From NCBI GenBank assembly GCA_027484575.1, contig JAIXSQ010000006.1, positions 1 through 52,769 of the forward strand: DNA of 52,769 nt, in the 5' to 3' direction. How positions within the stretch are numbered: position 1 is the stretch's first letter; each line of letters opens with the position of its first letter. The notes beneath the pieces were generated by a model. The model was given only the letters and a program-made list of their open reading frames with translations. It was not told the origin of the DNA and made no database searches. The stretch is from Comamonadaceae bacterium (GTDB taxonomy: Bacteria; Pseudomonadota; Gammaproteobacteria; Burkholderiales; Burkholderiaceae_C). Position numbers and translations under genes: made by a program. Below, piece after piece: positions 1 to 9,228 of this stretch.

Positions 1-640
1 CGCCGCCGCCGGCGCGGGCAGTGGCCGGGCGGGCGAGGCCGACCGCGCCGCCGGGCCGCGTGCTGCCGACGGCGCGGTGCCGGGTGTGGCGCCGCAGGCC
101 CTGGCCGCCGCGCTGGCGGCCCCGGCCGGCGCGGCCGCCGCGGCCCCGCAGCAGCCCGTGCACCAGGCCGCCTTGCCTTCGCATCCGCTGGACCGCGCCT
201 TCGGCGGCGAGGTGGCCGCCGAGGTCAGCTTCATGGCGGGCCAGGGCCTGCAGCAGGCCGAGCTGCGGCTGAACCCGCCCGAGCTGGGGCCCGTGCGCAT
301 CCAGCTGAGCATCGTCAACCAGACCGCCGACATCAGCTTCAGCGCCGCCCATGCCACCACCCGCGAGGGCCTGCAGCAGGCGTTGCCCGAGCTGCGCGAG
401 CTGCTGGCCGCCCAGGGCCTGCAGCTGGGGCAGGCCGGCGTGGGCAGCGGCGCCGGCCAGCAGCTGGCCAACGGCCAGGCCTGGGACCAGGCACGCCAGT
501 CCTCGCAGGACGCCCGTGCGGGCCAGGCGCGCGGCGTGGCCGGTGGCGGCAGCGCCGGCGGCCCGGGCGGCATCGGCGATGCCGGCGCGGCCACGCGCGT
601 GGTGCGCGCCGGCCGCGGCCTGCTCGACCTGTACGCCTGA
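1..640 (+). CDS. fliK: Flagellar hook-length control protein FliK, C-terminal part (5' end outside window)
   Basis: Reading begins in frame at base 2 and runs 212 residues to a TGA, so only the C-terminal part is present. After an Ala/Pro/Gly-rich linker comes the Flg_hook C-terminal domain, recognisable by LRLNPPELGPVRIQLSI at about residues 88-104, the segment conserved in FliK proteins. A Gly/Ala-rich tail ends in LLDLYA. FliK is secreted through the flagellar export apparatus. Its C-terminal domain contacts FlhB and switches export from hook to filament proteins once the hook has reached length. Its place directly before fliL-fliR, in the usual order, supports the call. The true start and the N-terminal ruler domain cannot be judged here. 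Confidence 0.85.
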   Translation, partial: AAAGAGSGRAGEADRAAGPRAADGAVPGVAPQALAAALAAPAGAAAAAPQQPVHQAALPSHPLDRAFGGEVAAEVSFMAGQGLQQAELRLNPPELGPVRIQLSIVNQTADISFSAAHATTREGLQQALPELRELLAAQGLQLGQAGVGSGAGQQLANGQAWDQARQSSQDARAGQARGVAGGGSAGGPGGIGDAGAATRVVRAGRGLLDLYA

Positions 641-767
641 GCCCGGTGCGGCCGTGGCGCGGCGCCGCGGCCGCAGTCGCCGGACCAGCGCCCGAAAGCC
701 GGTGCTTATCGCGCCTTTCCGGCCCTCAAGTCCTTTCGACAATGGCTGCATCCACCCGAGGTGAGCC

Positions 768-1382
768 ATGTCCGACGCCCAAGCACCCGCCCCCAAGAAA
801 TCCAAGAAGCCGCTGGTGATCGCCCTGGCGGCGCTGCTGCTGCTGGGCGGCGGCGGCGGTGGCGGCGCCTGGTGGTACCTGCACCAGAAGGCGGCCGCCG
901 AGCATGCCGAGGCCGAGGACGAGGAGGAGGCCGCGCCGCCTCCCAAGAAGAAGAAGGCCGACGCCAAGCCGCTGTTCAGCACCCTGGAGCCCTTCACGGT
1001 CAACCTGAAGGACCCGCGCGGTGAACGCTTCGCGCAGATCGGGGTGACGCTGCAGTTCGAGGACCCGCAGGTGGACGCGCAGGTCAAGGACCGGCTGCCG
1101 GCGATCCGCAACGACATCCTGATGCTGATCTCGGCCAAGTCCATCGAGGACCTGCTGACCGTCGAGGGCAAGCAGCGCCTGGCCGCCGAGATCCGGCTGG
1201 CCGCGGGCCGCGCGCTCGGCCTGGACCTGCCCGACCTGGACGAGGACGACGAGGTGGCCGCCGCCAAGCCCAAGGCCGAGGAGGGCGAGGACAAGCCCAA
1301 GCCCAAGAAGAAAAAGAAGAAGGTGCGCCCGCCCGAGAACCCGGTCACGGCCGTGCTCTTTTCCCAGTTCATCGTCCAGTAA
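768..1382 (+). CDS. fliL: Flagellar basal body-associated protein FliL
   Basis: This 204-residue protein has a short Lys-rich cytoplasmic N-terminus, one membrane helix at about residues 16-38 containing a run of seven glycines, and a periplasmic domain with the FliL-type segment LFSTLEPFTVNLKD and the terminal PVTAVLFSQFIVQ. FliL surrounds the stator units at the basal body and supports motor torque. Two strongly charged stretches are notable: DEEEAAPPPKKKKADAK after the helix, and an acidic then poly-Lys insert just before the conserved C-terminal strand. The second lies inside the domain, so it is probably a surface loop. The ATG at 768 has GAGG upstream. It opens the fliLMNOPQR run, with 127 bases separating it from fliK. 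Confidence 0.93.
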   Translation: MSDAQAPAPKKSKKPLVIALAALLLLGGGGGGGAWWYLHQKAAAEHAEAEDEEEAAPPPKKKKADAKPLFSTLEPFTVNLKDPRGERFAQIGVTLQFEDPQVDAQVKDRLPAIRNDILMLISAKSIEDLLTVEGKQRLAAEIRLAAGRALGLDLPDLDEDDEVAAAKPKAEEGEDKPKPKKKKKKVRPPENPVTAVLFSQFIVQ

Positions 1383-1400
1383 CCACCCGCGCGAGACCCC

Positions 1401-2405
1401 ATGGCCCACCAGGCGCTGTCCCAGGAAGAAGTCGATGCGCTGCTGGCCGGCGTCACCGGCGAGGACACCAGCGACGCCGCCGCCGGCACCGGCGACGAAG
1501 GGGGCGTGCGCACCTACGACCTGTCCAGCCAGGAGCGCATCGTCCGCGGGCGCATGCCCACGCTGGAGATCGTCAACGAGCGCTTCGCGCGCAACTTCCG
1601 CATCGGCATCTTCAACTTCATGCGCCGCAACCCGGAGATCTCGGTCGGCCCGGTGAAGGTGCAGAAGTTCAGCGCGTTCCTGCGCAACGTGGTGGTGCCC
1701 ACCAACATCAACATCGTGCACGTGCGGCCGCTGCGCGGCTCGGGCCTGCTGATCTGCGACCCGACGCTGGTGTTCGCCATCATCGACAACCTGTTCGGCG
1801 GCAGCGGCGTCAGCCAGGTGCGCGTGGAGGGCCGCGAGTTCTCGGCCACCGAGCAGCGCATCATCCTGCGCCTGGTCGAGGTGATCGCCGCCGAGTACGC
1901 CAAGAGCTGGGCCACCATCTACCCGATCGAGCTGGAGTACGCCCGCTCGGAGATGCACACGCAGTTCGCCAACATCGCCACCCCCAGCGAGATCGTGGTG
2001 ACCACCACCTTCGAGGTGGAGATCGGCGACACCGGCGGCGCGATGCACATCTGCATCCCGTATTCGACCTTCGAGCCGATCCGCGAGATCCTGTACTCGC
2101 CGCTGCAGGGCGACAACGGCGGCCCCGACCGGCGCTGGCTGAGCCTGCTGACGCAGCAGATCCAGTCCGCCACGGTCGAGGTGGCCGCCGAGCTGGCCCA
2201 CAGCGAGGCCACCGTGCGCGAGCTGATGGCGCTCAAGTCCGGCGACTTCATCGAACTGGACCGCCGCCCGACGCTGACCGCCAAGGTCGACGGCGTCCCC
2301 GTGTTCGAGTGCGATTACGGCGCCGTCGGCGCGCGCTACGGCCTGCGCATCCGCGAATTCCTCACCCAGCACCACCTGCCGCAGGACGCGGCGGGGCAGG
2401 GCTGA
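1401..2405 (+). CDS. fliM: Flagellar motor switch protein FliM
   Basis: The 334-residue product begins with [12 protein letters not shown], the N-terminal peptide of FliM that binds phosphorylated CheY. The central CheC-like domain (about residues 45-230) carries [10 protein letters not shown], and the C-terminal SpoA/FliN-like domain follows. FliM forms the C-ring with FliN and FliG and sets rotation direction. It fits the CheY encoded at 14430-14807. It starts 18 bases after fliL and is followed by fliN in the standard order. Length and motif spacing are normal for the family, and nothing appears broken. Confidence 0.96.
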   Translation: MAHQALSQEEVDALLAGVTGEDTSDAAAGTGDEGGVRTYDLSSQERIVRGRMPTLEIVNERFARNFRIGIFNFMRRNPEISVGPVKVQKFSAFLRNVVVPTNINIVHVRPLRGSGLLICDPTLVFAIIDNLFGGSGVSQVRVEGREFSATEQRIILRLVEVIAAEYAKSWATIYPIELEYARSEMHTQFANIATPSEIVVTTTFEVEIGDTGGAMHICIPYSTFEPIREILYSPLQGDNGGPDRRWLSLLTQQIQSATVEVAAELAHSEATVRELMALKSGDFIELDRRPTLTAKVDGVPVFECDYGAVGARYGLRIREFLTQHHLPQDAAGQG

Positions 2406-2443
2406 CCCCCTTTTCCCGAGCACCGCCACCCCGAGAGACCGCC

Positions 2444-2863
2444 ATGTCCGAAACCGCAGACCCCTCCCAGGACGCGATGGCCGACGACTGGGCCGCCGCG
2501 CTGGCCGAAGCCGATGCCAGCGCCCCCGCCGCCGGCGGCGAGGCGCAGCCCGCGACCAACCTGTTCCCCCAGCTGGCCGGCAGCGGCGCCTCCGCCCAGC
2601 GCGACGACATCGACCTGGTGCTGGACATCCCGGTGCAGCTGACCGTCGAGCTGGGGCGAACCCGCATCCCGATCAAGCACATCCTGCAGCTGGCCCAGGG
2701 CTCGGTGATCGAGCTGGAAGCGCTGGCGGGCGAGCCGATGGACGTGCTGGTCAACGGCTTCCTGATCGCCCAGGGCGAGGTGGTGGTCGTCAACGACAAG
2801 TTCGGCATCCGCCTGACCGACATCGTCACGCCGTCCGAGCGCATGCGCCGGCTGTCGCGCTGA
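2444..2863 (+). CDS. fliN: Flagellar motor switch protein FliN
   Basis: The 139-residue protein has an acidic/Ala-rich N-terminal third and a C-terminal SpoA domain (about residues 55-135) with [19 protein letters not shown] and [17 protein letters not shown], both typical of FliN. FliN forms the lower ring of the switch complex and helps bring export substrates to the gate. I take the ATG at 2444, which follows GAGAGACC and gives a normal FliN length. An upstream in-frame start inside fliM would add residues not seen in the family. The gene lies between fliM and fliO; a repetitive spacer separates it from fliO. Confidence 0.95.
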   Translation: MSETADPSQDAMADDWAAALAEADASAPAAGGEAQPATNLFPQLAGSGASAQRDDIDLVLDIPVQLTVELGRTRIPIKHILQLAQGSVIELEALAGEPMDVLVNGFLIAQGEVVVVNDKFGIRLTDIVTPSERMRRLSR

Positions 2864-2870
2864 CGCCGCC

Positions 2871-2915
2871 GACGACTACGACTACGACAACGACAACGAC
2901 AACGACGACGACAAG
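2871..2915 (+). repeat. GAC-TAC / GAC-AAC short tandem tract between fliN and fliO
   Basis: The spacer after the fliN stop is built almost wholly from hexamers: GACTAC twice, then GACAAC three times, then GACGACGAC. It ends just before the fliO ribosome-binding region GGGGAGACGGAGACG. It encodes nothing on its own and lies in the untranslated gap inside the operon. Such tracts can change length by slippage and so alter spacing to the fliO start, but no evidence of variation can be seen in one sequence. Confidence 0.7.
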
Positions 2916-2929
2916 GGGAGACGGAGACG

Positions 2930-3265
2930 ATGGCCTCGACCGCCTGGTCGCTGCTGATGCTGCTGCTGGTGCTGGCGCTGATCCCGCTGGTGCTGTGGAC
3001 GCTCAAGCGGCTGCAGAACTTCCAGCCGCCCGGCGGCGGACCGCGCGCGCTCGAGGTGGCCGCGCAGCTGGCGCTGGGCGCGCGCGAGCGCGTGGTGCTG
3101 GTGCGCGTGCCCGGCAAGCTGCTGGTGCTGGGCGTGACCGCCCAGCAGGTGACGCTGCTGGCCGAGGCCGACCCGGCGTCGCTGCCGGCCGCGCCCGCCG
3201 GCCCCGCCGCGCCCGACTTCGCCGCGCTGCTGCGCGGCGCGATCGGCAGGGGGAAGCAGCCGTGA
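2930..3265 (+). CDS. fliO: Flagellar biosynthetic protein FliO
   Basis: This 111-residue protein has one N-terminal membrane helix at about residues 5-24 ([17 protein letters not shown]) followed by a cytoplasmic domain with [20 protein letters not shown], the conserved FliO/FliZ signature. FliO helps assemble FliP in the export gate. The ATG at 2930 follows a strong purine-rich site, GGGGAGACGGAGACG. Its stop TGA overlaps the fliP ATG by one base (TGATG), so the two are probably translationally coupled. The Pro/Ala-rich C-terminus is ordinary for high-GC relatives. Confidence 0.93.
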   Translation: MASTAWSLLMLLLVLALIPLVLWTLKRLQNFQPPGGGPRALEVAAQLALGARERVVLVRVPGKLLVLGVTAQQVTLLAEADPASLPAAPAGPAAPDFAALLRGAIGRGKQP

Positions 3266-4008
3266 TGCGACCGCTCCTGCGCGCCGCGCCCGTCCTGCTG
3301 GCGCTGGCCGCCGGCCCCGTGCTGGCGCAGCAGACCCCCTTCGGCTTCACCGCCACCACCAGCGGCAACACCACCACCTACTCGGTGCCGGTGCAGACCC
3401 TGCTGATCTTCGGCGCGCTGTCGTTCCTGCCGGCGGTGCTGCTGCTGATGACCAGCTTCACGCGCCTGATCATCGTGCTGGGCCTGCTGCGCCAGGCGCT
3501 GGGCCTGCAGTCGTCGCCGCCCAACCAGGTGCTGGTGGGGCTGTCGCTGTTCCTGACCTTCTTCATCATGGGCCCGACGCTGCAGCAGGTCTACGACGAC
3601 GCCTACAAGCCGTACAGCGAGCAGAAGCTGTCGTTCGAGGACGCGGTCGAGCGCGGCAGCCAGCCGCTGCGCACCTTCATGCTGCGCCAGACCCGTGACG
3701 CCGACCTGCAGCTGTTCAACCGCATCGCCGGCCGCCAGCCCGATGCCAAGGCGGCCGACGTGCCGATGCGGGTGCTGGTGCCGGCCTTCGTGACCAGCGA
3801 GCTGAAGACCGCGTTCCAGATCGGCTTCATGGTCTTCATCCCGTTCATCGTGATCGACCTGGTGGTCGCCAGCGTGCTCATGTCCATGGGCATGATGATG
3901 CTGTCGCCGGTGCTGATCGCGCTGCCCTTCAAGCTGATGCTGTTCGTGCTGGCCGATGGCTGGAACCTGCTGATCGGCTCCCTGGTGGCCTCCTTCGGCA
4001 CCCCCTGA
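3265..4008 (+). CDS. fliP: Flagellar export gate protein FliP
   Basis: The 247-residue product begins with a cleavable-looking signal peptide ending near VLAQQ, as is usual for FliP, then four membrane segments. Diagnostic stretches are [34 protein letters not shown] and the C-terminal [15 protein letters not shown]. FliP forms the core of the FliPQR export gate at the base of the flagellum. The ATG at 3265 overlaps the fliO stop. fliQ begins 11 bases after its stop. Confidence 0.97.
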   Translation: MRPLLRAAPVLLALAAGPVLAQQTPFGFTATTSGNTTTYSVPVQTLLIFGALSFLPAVLLLMTSFTRLIIVLGLLRQALGLQSSPPNQVLVGLSLFLTFFIMGPTLQQVYDDAYKPYSEQKLSFEDAVERGSQPLRTFMLRQTRDADLQLFNRIAGRQPDAKAADVPMRVLVPAFVTSELKTAFQIGFMVFIPFIVIDLVVASVLMSMGMMMLSPVLIALPFKLMLFVLADGWNLLIGSLVASFGTP

Positions 4009-4019
4009 CCGAGACGCGC

Positions 4020-4289
4020 ATGACCCCCGAATCCGTCCTCGCCTTCGGCCGCCAGGCCATGGAGATGCTGATCCTGGCCTGCCTGCCCGCGCTGGTCGCG
4101 GCGCTGGTGGTGGGCCTGGCCGTCAGCCTGTTCCAGGCGGTCACCCAGATCAACGAGGCGACGCTGTCCTTCCTGCCCAAGCTGCTGGCCGTGCTGGCCG
4201 CGCTGGCCGTGGCCGGCCCCTGGATGACCAGCCTGCTGGTCGACTGGATCCGCCGCGTGCTCACCGCGATCCCCCAGGCGGTCGGCTGA
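4020..4289 (+). CDS. fliQ: Flagellar export gate protein FliQ
   Basis: An 89-residue protein with two long membrane helices, at about residues 15-40 and 50-73, and the conserved motif LFQAVTQINEATLSFLPK between them. This is the FliQ/SctS family. FliQ packs around the FliP-FliR core of the export gate. Length is exactly typical. It follows fliP by 11 bases and precedes fliR by 10, with the whole run on one strand. Confidence 0.97.
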   Translation: MTPESVLAFGRQAMEMLILACLPALVAALVVGLAVSLFQAVTQINEATLSFLPKLLAVLAALAVAGPWMTSLLVDWIRRVLTAIPQAVG

Positions 4290-4299
4290 GACGCCGGCC

Positions 4300-5058
4300 G
4301 TGGTCACGCTCTCGCAACTGCAGCTGGACGCCTGGCTGGCGGGCCTGTTCCTGCCGTTCGTGCGCATCCTGGCGCTGTTCACCGCCGCGCCGGTGCTGTC
4401 GCACCGCAGCGTGCCCATGCGGGTGCGGGTGGCGGTGGCCGGCGCGATCGCGTTCCTGGTGGCGCCGTTCGCCGGCGTGCCCCCGGGCACCTCGCTGGGC
4501 TCGCTGGCCGGCCTGGGCCTGGTCGCGCAGCAGGTGGGCATCGGGCTGGCGATCGGCTTCGCCGCCCGGCTGCTGTTCGCGGTCTTCGAGCTGGCCGGCG
4601 AGTTCATCGGCCTGCAGATGGGTTTTTCCTTCGCCGGCTTCTTCGACCCCACCGGCGGCACCGATTCGGCGGTGGGCAGCTGGCTGAACACCATGGCGAT
4701 GATGCTGTTCATCGCGCTGAACGCGCACCTGCTGCTGGTCGACGCGCTGGTGGCCAGCTTCCAGGCCCTGCCCATCGCCGACGACCCGTTCAGCGTGCTG
4801 ACCACGCTGCGCGCCGACCGGCTGGGTGCCGAGGTGTTCCGGCTGGCGCTGGTGCTGGCCCTGCCGGCCACGCTGCTGATGCTGTTCATCAACCTGGTGC
4901 TGGGCTTCGCCTCGCGCGTGGCCCCCCAGCTGAGCATCTTCTCGGTGGGCTTTCCCGTCACCCTGCTGGCCGGCCTGGCCGCGCTGCTGGTGGTGGTGCA
5001 GCAGATGGAGGCGCCGGTGATGGAGGCGCTGCGGGTGTTCCTGGGGCCGCTGCGCTAG
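4300..5058 (+). CDS. fliR: Flagellar export gate protein FliR
   Basis: This 252-residue polytopic membrane protein belongs to the FliR/SctT family. The N-terminal part has FLPFVRILALFTAAPVLSHR, followed by the conserved ELAGEFIGLQMGFSFAG and a C-terminal FSVGFPVTLLAG segment. It completes the FliPQR gate. The start is GTG at 4300. It is the last gene of this flagellar run: its TAG overlaps the stop of the convergent gene at 5055-5363 by four bases, so no terminator is needed between them other than the convergence itself. Confidence 0.95.
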   Translation: MVTLSQLQLDAWLAGLFLPFVRILALFTAAPVLSHRSVPMRVRVAVAGAIAFLVAPFAGVPPGTSLGSLAGLGLVAQQVGIGLAIGFAARLLFAVFELAGEFIGLQMGFSFAGFFDPTGGTDSAVGSWLNTMAMMLFIALNAHLLLVDALVASFQALPIADDPFSVLTTLRADRLGAEVFRLALVLALPATLLMLFINLVLGFASRVAPQLSIFSVGFPVTLLAGLAALLVVVQQMEAPVMEALRVFLGPLR

Positions 5059-5363
5059 CGCGGCAGCACGGGCGGGCCGCACTGCGCGGACGGATCCGGC
5101 AGCGGCTGGCCGCAGCTGGCATAGGCCTCCTGGCGCAGTCCGCCGCCGACGACGCGGAAGCGGTTGTAGCAGGCCTGGCTCCTCTGGTAGTCGCGCCACA
5201 GCTGCGCGCAGGCCTGGTCACGGTCCTGCAACGGCAGGTTGCCGCTCGCGCGCCCGGGCGCGGGGGCCGGCACCTGCGCCGCGGCGGGCAGCGACGCGAG
5301 CAGGCCGGCCGCCAGCGCGAGGGCGGCCAGGTGGGTCGGGGTGGGGCGGGCGTGGCGGGTCAT
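5055..5363 (-). CDS. Small secreted cysteine-containing hypothetical protein
   Basis: I do not recognise this 102-residue protein. It has a clear signal peptide (LAALALAAGLLASLPAAAQ, cleavage near residue 30), a Pro-rich linker and a short mature domain with four cysteines: DQACAQLW, SQACYNRF, YASCGQ and AQCGPP. The spacing suggests two disulfides in the periplasm. The ATG at 5363 is preceded by CAGGAG and is preferred over an upstream frame extension. It lies 76 bases downstream of the hybrid kinase on the same strand and could be the last gene of the chemotaxis transcript. No function is assigned. Confidence 0.7.
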   Translation of the reverse strand: MTRHARPTPTHLAALALAAGLLASLPAAAQVPAPAPGRASGNLPLQDRDQACAQLWRDYQRSQACYNRFRVVGGGLRQEAYASCGQPLPDPSAQCGPPVLPR

Positions 5364-5439
5364 GCGGGGCTCCTGGGTGCTTGCGCGCCATTGGAGCATG
5401 GCGCGGCCGTGCGGGTTCCCGCCGGGCCGGCGGGCGCGC

Positions 5440-7434
5440 TCAGCGCGCCTGCGGCACCCAGCGCTGCAGCACCGCCACCAGGGCGCGCAGGTCCAGCGGC
5501 TTGGGCAGGATGGCGTCGACGCCGGCGGCGCGGGCGCTCTCCTGCTCCTCGCGGGTGACGCCGGCGGTCAGCGCGACCACGCCCAGGCCGGCCAGGCGCA
5601 GGTCGCCACGGATCGCGCGGGTGGCCGACAGGCCGTCCAGCCCGGGCATCTGCACGTCCATCAGCACCACGTCGTAGCCCCCGGGCGCCGCCGCCAGGGC
5701 GCGCAGCGCCTGGTGGCCATCGGCGGCGGTGGCCACCTCGGCCCCGCGGGAGGCCAGCATCTGCTCGGCCACCAGGAGGTTGACCTCGACGTCGTCGGCC
5801 ACCAGCACCCGCAGCCCGTCCAGCTCGCGGCCATCGCCCGCCGGCGCGGCGGGCACGGTCGGCGCCGGCGCGGCGGCGGGCACCAGCGGCAGCGTGAACC
5901 AGAAGCTGCTGCCCAGGCCGGGGCGGCTGTGGGCGCCGATGCCGCCGCCCATGCACTCGACCAGCCGCTTGCTGATGGCCAGCCCCAGGCCGGTGCCGCC
6001 GAAGCGGCGCGTCACGCTGGAGTCGGCCTGGGTGAAGGGCGTGAACAGCCGCTCCATCGCCTCGGGCGCGATGCCCACGCCGGTGTCGTGCACCGCGAAG
6101 CGCAGCCGCTCGGCGCCGCCGGCCGACTCGCGCAGCACCTCCAGCCGCACGCTGCCGGCGGCGGTGAACTTGATCGCGTTGCCCACCAGGTTGACCAGCA
6201 CCTGGCCGATGCGCAGCGGGTCGCCCTGCAGCCGCGCCGGCAGCGCCGGCAGCGGCTCCAGCGCCAGCTGCAGCCCCTTGGCCTGGGCCGAGGGCCGCAG
6301 CAGGCTGTCCACCCGCGACAGCACCTCGTCCAGCGCATAGGGCTGCTGCTCCAGCAGCAGCTGGCCGGCCTCGATCTTGGACAGGTCGAGGATGTCGTTG
6401 AGGATGCCCAGCAGCGACTGGCCGGCCTCCAGGATCCGCCGCAGCAGCTCCGACTGGCGCGGCTCGCGCGCCTCCTGCTGCAGCACCTGGGCCAGGCCCA
6501 TGACCGCGTTCATCGGGGTGCGCAGCTCGTGGCTCATGTGGGCCAGGAACTGGCTCTTGACCTGGTTGGCCGACTCGGCCGCGTCGCGGGCGCGTTCCAG
6601 CTCGCGCTCGACCTGCTTGAGCGCCGAGATGTCGGCATGGGTGTAGACCACCGAGCCGTCGGGCGCGCGCCGGGCCGCCATGCGGCAGCAGCGCCCGCCG
6701 GGCAGCGGCAGCTCGAACGGCGCGCCGGCAAAGCGCAGCGCCTCGCGCAGCACCATCAGGCCCTGCGGCGGCATCTCCTCGCCGGCCCGCAGCCAGGCGC
6801 CGCGGTAGATCACCTCGAAGGTGCGGCCGCGCGCGGCCGCCGCGTCGGTCAGCCCGTACAGCTGCAGGAAGCGCTCGTTGACCCACTGCACGACGCCGTC
6901 GGGGCCGCAGATCTTCAGGCCGTCGGGGACCATGTCCAGCAGCTGCAGCGCGCTGCCGTGCACGTGCGTGCTGGCCAGCGCGGGCGGCGGCTGGGTGCCC
7001 GGGGGCAGGGCCTCGTCGGCCCGCCACACCCGCACGCGGCCCAGCCCCGGGCACTGCAGGCACCAGACGTGCAGGCGCCGCCCGTGGTGCTCGAAGCTGA
7101 AGGGCCGGTCCTGGGCCCGGTGCCGGCGCACGCCGGCGGCCACGAAGTCCTCCAGGCTGGCCAGCTCGTCGCCCTGCAGGCGCAGGCGGTAGAAGCGGGC
7201 GAGGTTGCGGCCGTAATGCTCGCCCACCTGCACCTGGCCGTCGTGCTCGGGGAACATGCGCACGAAGGCACGGTTCCAGCACACCGTGCGGTCGTCCTCG
7301 TCGAAGGCGCACAGCGCCACGTCGAGGCCGTCGAGCATCTCGCCGCAGGCCAGCAGCGTCTCGCGCCAGCGCGCCGGGTCCTCCGCGGCCAGCAGGGCGG
7401 CCGGCAGGGCTGGCAGGTGCAGTGGCGCGCCCAC
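5440..7434 (-). CDS. PAS-containing hybrid histidine kinase with C-terminal receiver
   Basis: The 664-residue protein has no obvious membrane segment. Two PAS-like regions (about 25-135 and 165-275, the second with LLDMVPDGLKICGPDG) are followed by a HisKA domain with phospho-acceptor His302 in FLAHMSHELRTPMNAVMG. The HATPase part shows NLVGNAIKFT, HDTGVGIAPE and GGTGLGLAISKRLV. The receiver at 540-660 has Asp593 (VVLMDVQMPGLDG) and Lys645. It is thus a cytoplasmic sensor kinase needing an HPt partner; one is encoded at 17067-17414. The start is GTG at 7434 with AAGGA upstream, 21 bases after cheB, so it probably belongs to the che transcript. Confidence 0.9.
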   Translation of the reverse strand: MGAPLHLPALPAALLAAEDPARWRETLLACGEMLDGLDVALCAFDEDDRTVCWNRAFVRMFPEHDGQVQVGEHYGRNLARFYRLRLQGDELASLEDFVAAGVRRHRAQDRPFSFEHHGRRLHVWCLQCPGLGRVRVWRADEALPPGTQPPPALASTHVHGSALQLLDMVPDGLKICGPDGVVQWVNERFLQLYGLTDAAAARGRTFEVIYRGAWLRAGEEMPPQGLMVLREALRFAGAPFELPLPGGRCCRMAARRAPDGSVVYTHADISALKQVERELERARDAAESANQVKSQFLAHMSHELRTPMNAVMGLAQVLQQEAREPRQSELLRRILEAGQSLLGILNDILDLSKIEAGQLLLEQQPYALDEVLSRVDSLLRPSAQAKGLQLALEPLPALPARLQGDPLRIGQVLVNLVGNAIKFTAAGSVRLEVLRESAGGAERLRFAVHDTGVGIAPEAMERLFTPFTQADSSVTRRFGGTGLGLAISKRLVECMGGGIGAHSRPGLGSSFWFTLPLVPAAAPAPTVPAAPAGDGRELDGLRVLVADDVEVNLLVAEQMLASRGAEVATAADGHQALRALAAAPGGYDVVLMDVQMPGLDGLSATRAIRGDLRLAGLGVVALTAGVTREEQESARAAGVDAILPKPLDLRALVAVLQRWVPQAR

Positions 7435-7455
7435 GGGCCGGTCCTTGCCTCGTCG

Positions 7456-8514
7456 TCAGGCCCGCGGCGCGGCCAGGTGGGCCTGCAGGCGCTGCGCGAT
7501 CGCGTGCAGCGGCACCACCTCGCTGGCGGCGCCGGCCTGGATCGCTTCCTTGGGCATGCCGAAGACCACGCAGCTGGCCTCGTCCTGCACGATGTTCCAG
7601 GCGCCGCGCTCGCGCATCTCGCGCATCGCCGTGGCGCCGTCGGCCCCCATGCCGGTGAGCATCAGCCCGGTGGCGTGGGCGCCGGCCACGCGGGCGACGG
7701 CGCGGAACAGGACGTCGACGGAGGGCTTGTGGCGGTTGACCGGCTCGCCGTCCTGCACGCGGCAGACGTAGCCGCCCATCGCGCTGCGCTCGACCGCCAG
7801 GTGGCGGCCGCCCGGGGCGATGTAGGCGTGGCCCTGCAGCACGCGGTCGCCGTCGGCCGCCTCCTTGACCTGCAGCCGGCACAGCGTGTCCAGCCGCTGC
7901 GCGAAGCTGGCGGTGAAGCCGGGCGGCATGTGCTGGGTGATGACGATGCCCGGCACGTCGGGCGGCAGCGCGGTGAGGATCTCGCGGATCGCCTCGGTGC
8001 CGCCGGTGGAGGCGCCGATGGCGACCAGCCGCTCGCTGGGCCGGCCGCTGCCGGCCGGCGCCTTCAGGTGGGGCGTGGCCGGGGCCGCGGCCGCCGTGCC
8101 GGGCCGCCGGCCGACGCGGGCCATCGCGGCGGCGCGCAGCTTGCCGGTGATCTCGCGCGCCAGCTCGTCGATGCCCGAGCGCACGTTCAGCGTGGGCTTG
8201 GCCACGAAGTCGACCGCCCCCAGCTCCAGCGCGCGCAGCGTGGTCTGGGCGCCGCGCTCGGTGAGGGTGGAGATCATCACCACCGGCATCGGGCGCAGCC
8301 GCATCAGCCGCTCCAGGAAGGCCAGGCCGTCCATGCGCGGCATCTCCACGTCCAGCGTGATGACGTCGGGGTCGAGCTCGCGGATGCGCTCGCGCGCCTC
8401 GTAGGGGTCGCCGGCCTGGCCGACGACCCGCATGTCGGGCGTGCGGTTGATCACCTCGGTCAGGACGCTGCGCACCAGCGCGGAGTCGTCGACCACCACC
8501 ACTCGGATCGCCAT
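7456..8514 (-). CDS. cheB: Chemotaxis protein-glutamate methylesterase/deamidase CheB
   Basis: This 352-residue protein has an N-terminal receiver (Asp55 in [13 protein letters not shown], Lys106) joined by an Ala-rich linker to the methylesterase domain. The catalytic triad is visible as Ser169 ([11 protein letters not shown]), His195 ([10 protein letters not shown]) and Asp292 (LTGMGADG). CheB removes methyl groups from chemoreceptors, opposing CheR, and is activated by CheA. The ATG at 8514 is chosen because it starts exactly at the receiver domain ([11 protein letters not shown]). It follows cheD by 53 bases. Confidence 0.97.
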   Translation of the reverse strand: MAIRVVVVDDSALVRSVLTEVINRTPDMRVVGQAGDPYEARERIRELDPDVITLDVEMPRMDGLAFLERLMRLRPMPVVMISTLTERGAQTTLRALELGAVDFVAKPTLNVRSGIDELAREITGKLRAAAMARVGRRPGTAAAAPATPHLKAPAGSGRPSERLVAIGASTGGTEAIREILTALPPDVPGIVITQHMPPGFTASFAQRLDTLCRLQVKEAADGDRVLQGHAYIAPGGRHLAVERSAMGGYVCRVQDGEPVNRHKPSVDVLFRAVARVAGAHATGLMLTGMGADGATAMREMRERGAWNIVQDEASCVVFGMPKEAIQAGAASEVVPLHAIAQRLQAHLAAPRA

Positions 8515-8567
8515 GGGGGAATGCCTTTGCGTGTTCTTGTCGTTGTCGTTGCCGGGCGTGCCGGTGC

Positions 8568-9224
8568 TCAGAAGAGCTCGACGGCGCCGCCGCCGCTGCT
8601 GCTCTGCTTCTGCAGCTCGGCGCGGTAGCGCGATTCCTGTTCGACGGTCTGGCCGATCTGCGCCGGCGGCAGGCGGCGGCACAGGGCCTTGCCGCTGCGG
8701 GGGAACAGGCAGACCTTGCGCGGGTAGATGTCGAGCACGTCGCTGCCCACGATCGGGATGCGCTCCTGGGCGAGGAACTGCTTGACGAAGCTCACGTTCT
8801 TCTCGCCGATCAGGGTGCCGGCCAGGCTCTTCATCACCTGGCCGCCGCCGAAGATCTTGGCCTCCAGCGCGCCGCGCCGGGCGCCGCGCTTGAGCAGCTC
8901 GTTGATCAGCAGCTCCATCGCGAAGGCGCCGAAGCGGCCGCCGGCCGACGGGTCGCCCGCGTCGGGCAGCATGAAGTGGTTCATGCCGCCCACGCCGGCG
9001 GTGCGGTCGTGCAGGCAGGCGGCCACGCAGGAGCCCAGCGTGGTGGTGATCGCCAGTTCCTGGTCGTCCACGTAGTACTCGCCGGGCAGCACCTTGACCG
9101 AGGCGCTGCCGAAGGCCGGGTCCCAGAAGAAGAACGAGGCCTCGTGCTCGCGCCGCGGCCTGGACTTCAGGGCCGCCAGGACGCGGGCCTGTTCGGTGGG
9201 TGGCGTGAGGGTGGCGGCGGCCAT
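8568..9224 (-). CDS. cheD: Chemoreceptor glutamine deamidase CheD
   Basis: The 218-residue protein contains the CheD core [10 protein letters not shown]..., [13 protein letters not shown] with catalytic Cys66, and [10 protein letters not shown] with His83. A Thr follows further on in the usual third catalytic position. CheD deamidates glutamines on MCPs so that they can be methylated. No cheC is seen in the window, which is common in betaproteobacteria that pair CheD with CheB and CheR only. It starts four bases after the cheR stop, indicating tight coupling. Confidence 0.95.
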   Translation of the reverse strand: MAAATLTPPTEQARVLAALKSRPRREHEASFFFWDPAFGSASVKVLPGEYYVDDQELAITTTLGSCVAACLHDRTAGVGGMNHFMLPDAGDPSAGGRFGAFAMELLINELLKRGARRGALEAKIFGGGQVMKSLAGTLIGEKNVSFVKQFLAQERIPIVGSDVLDIYPRKVCLFPRSGKALCRRLPPAQIGQTVEQESRYRAELQKQSSSGGGAVELF

Positions 9225-9228
9225 GGGC

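Noticed and set aside
5239..8628. A 1129-codon open frame antisense to the kinase and cheB
   Set aside because: It lies opposite two well-supported genes, is dominated by Arg/Gln/His/Ala/Gly with no domain, and results from the extreme GC bias.
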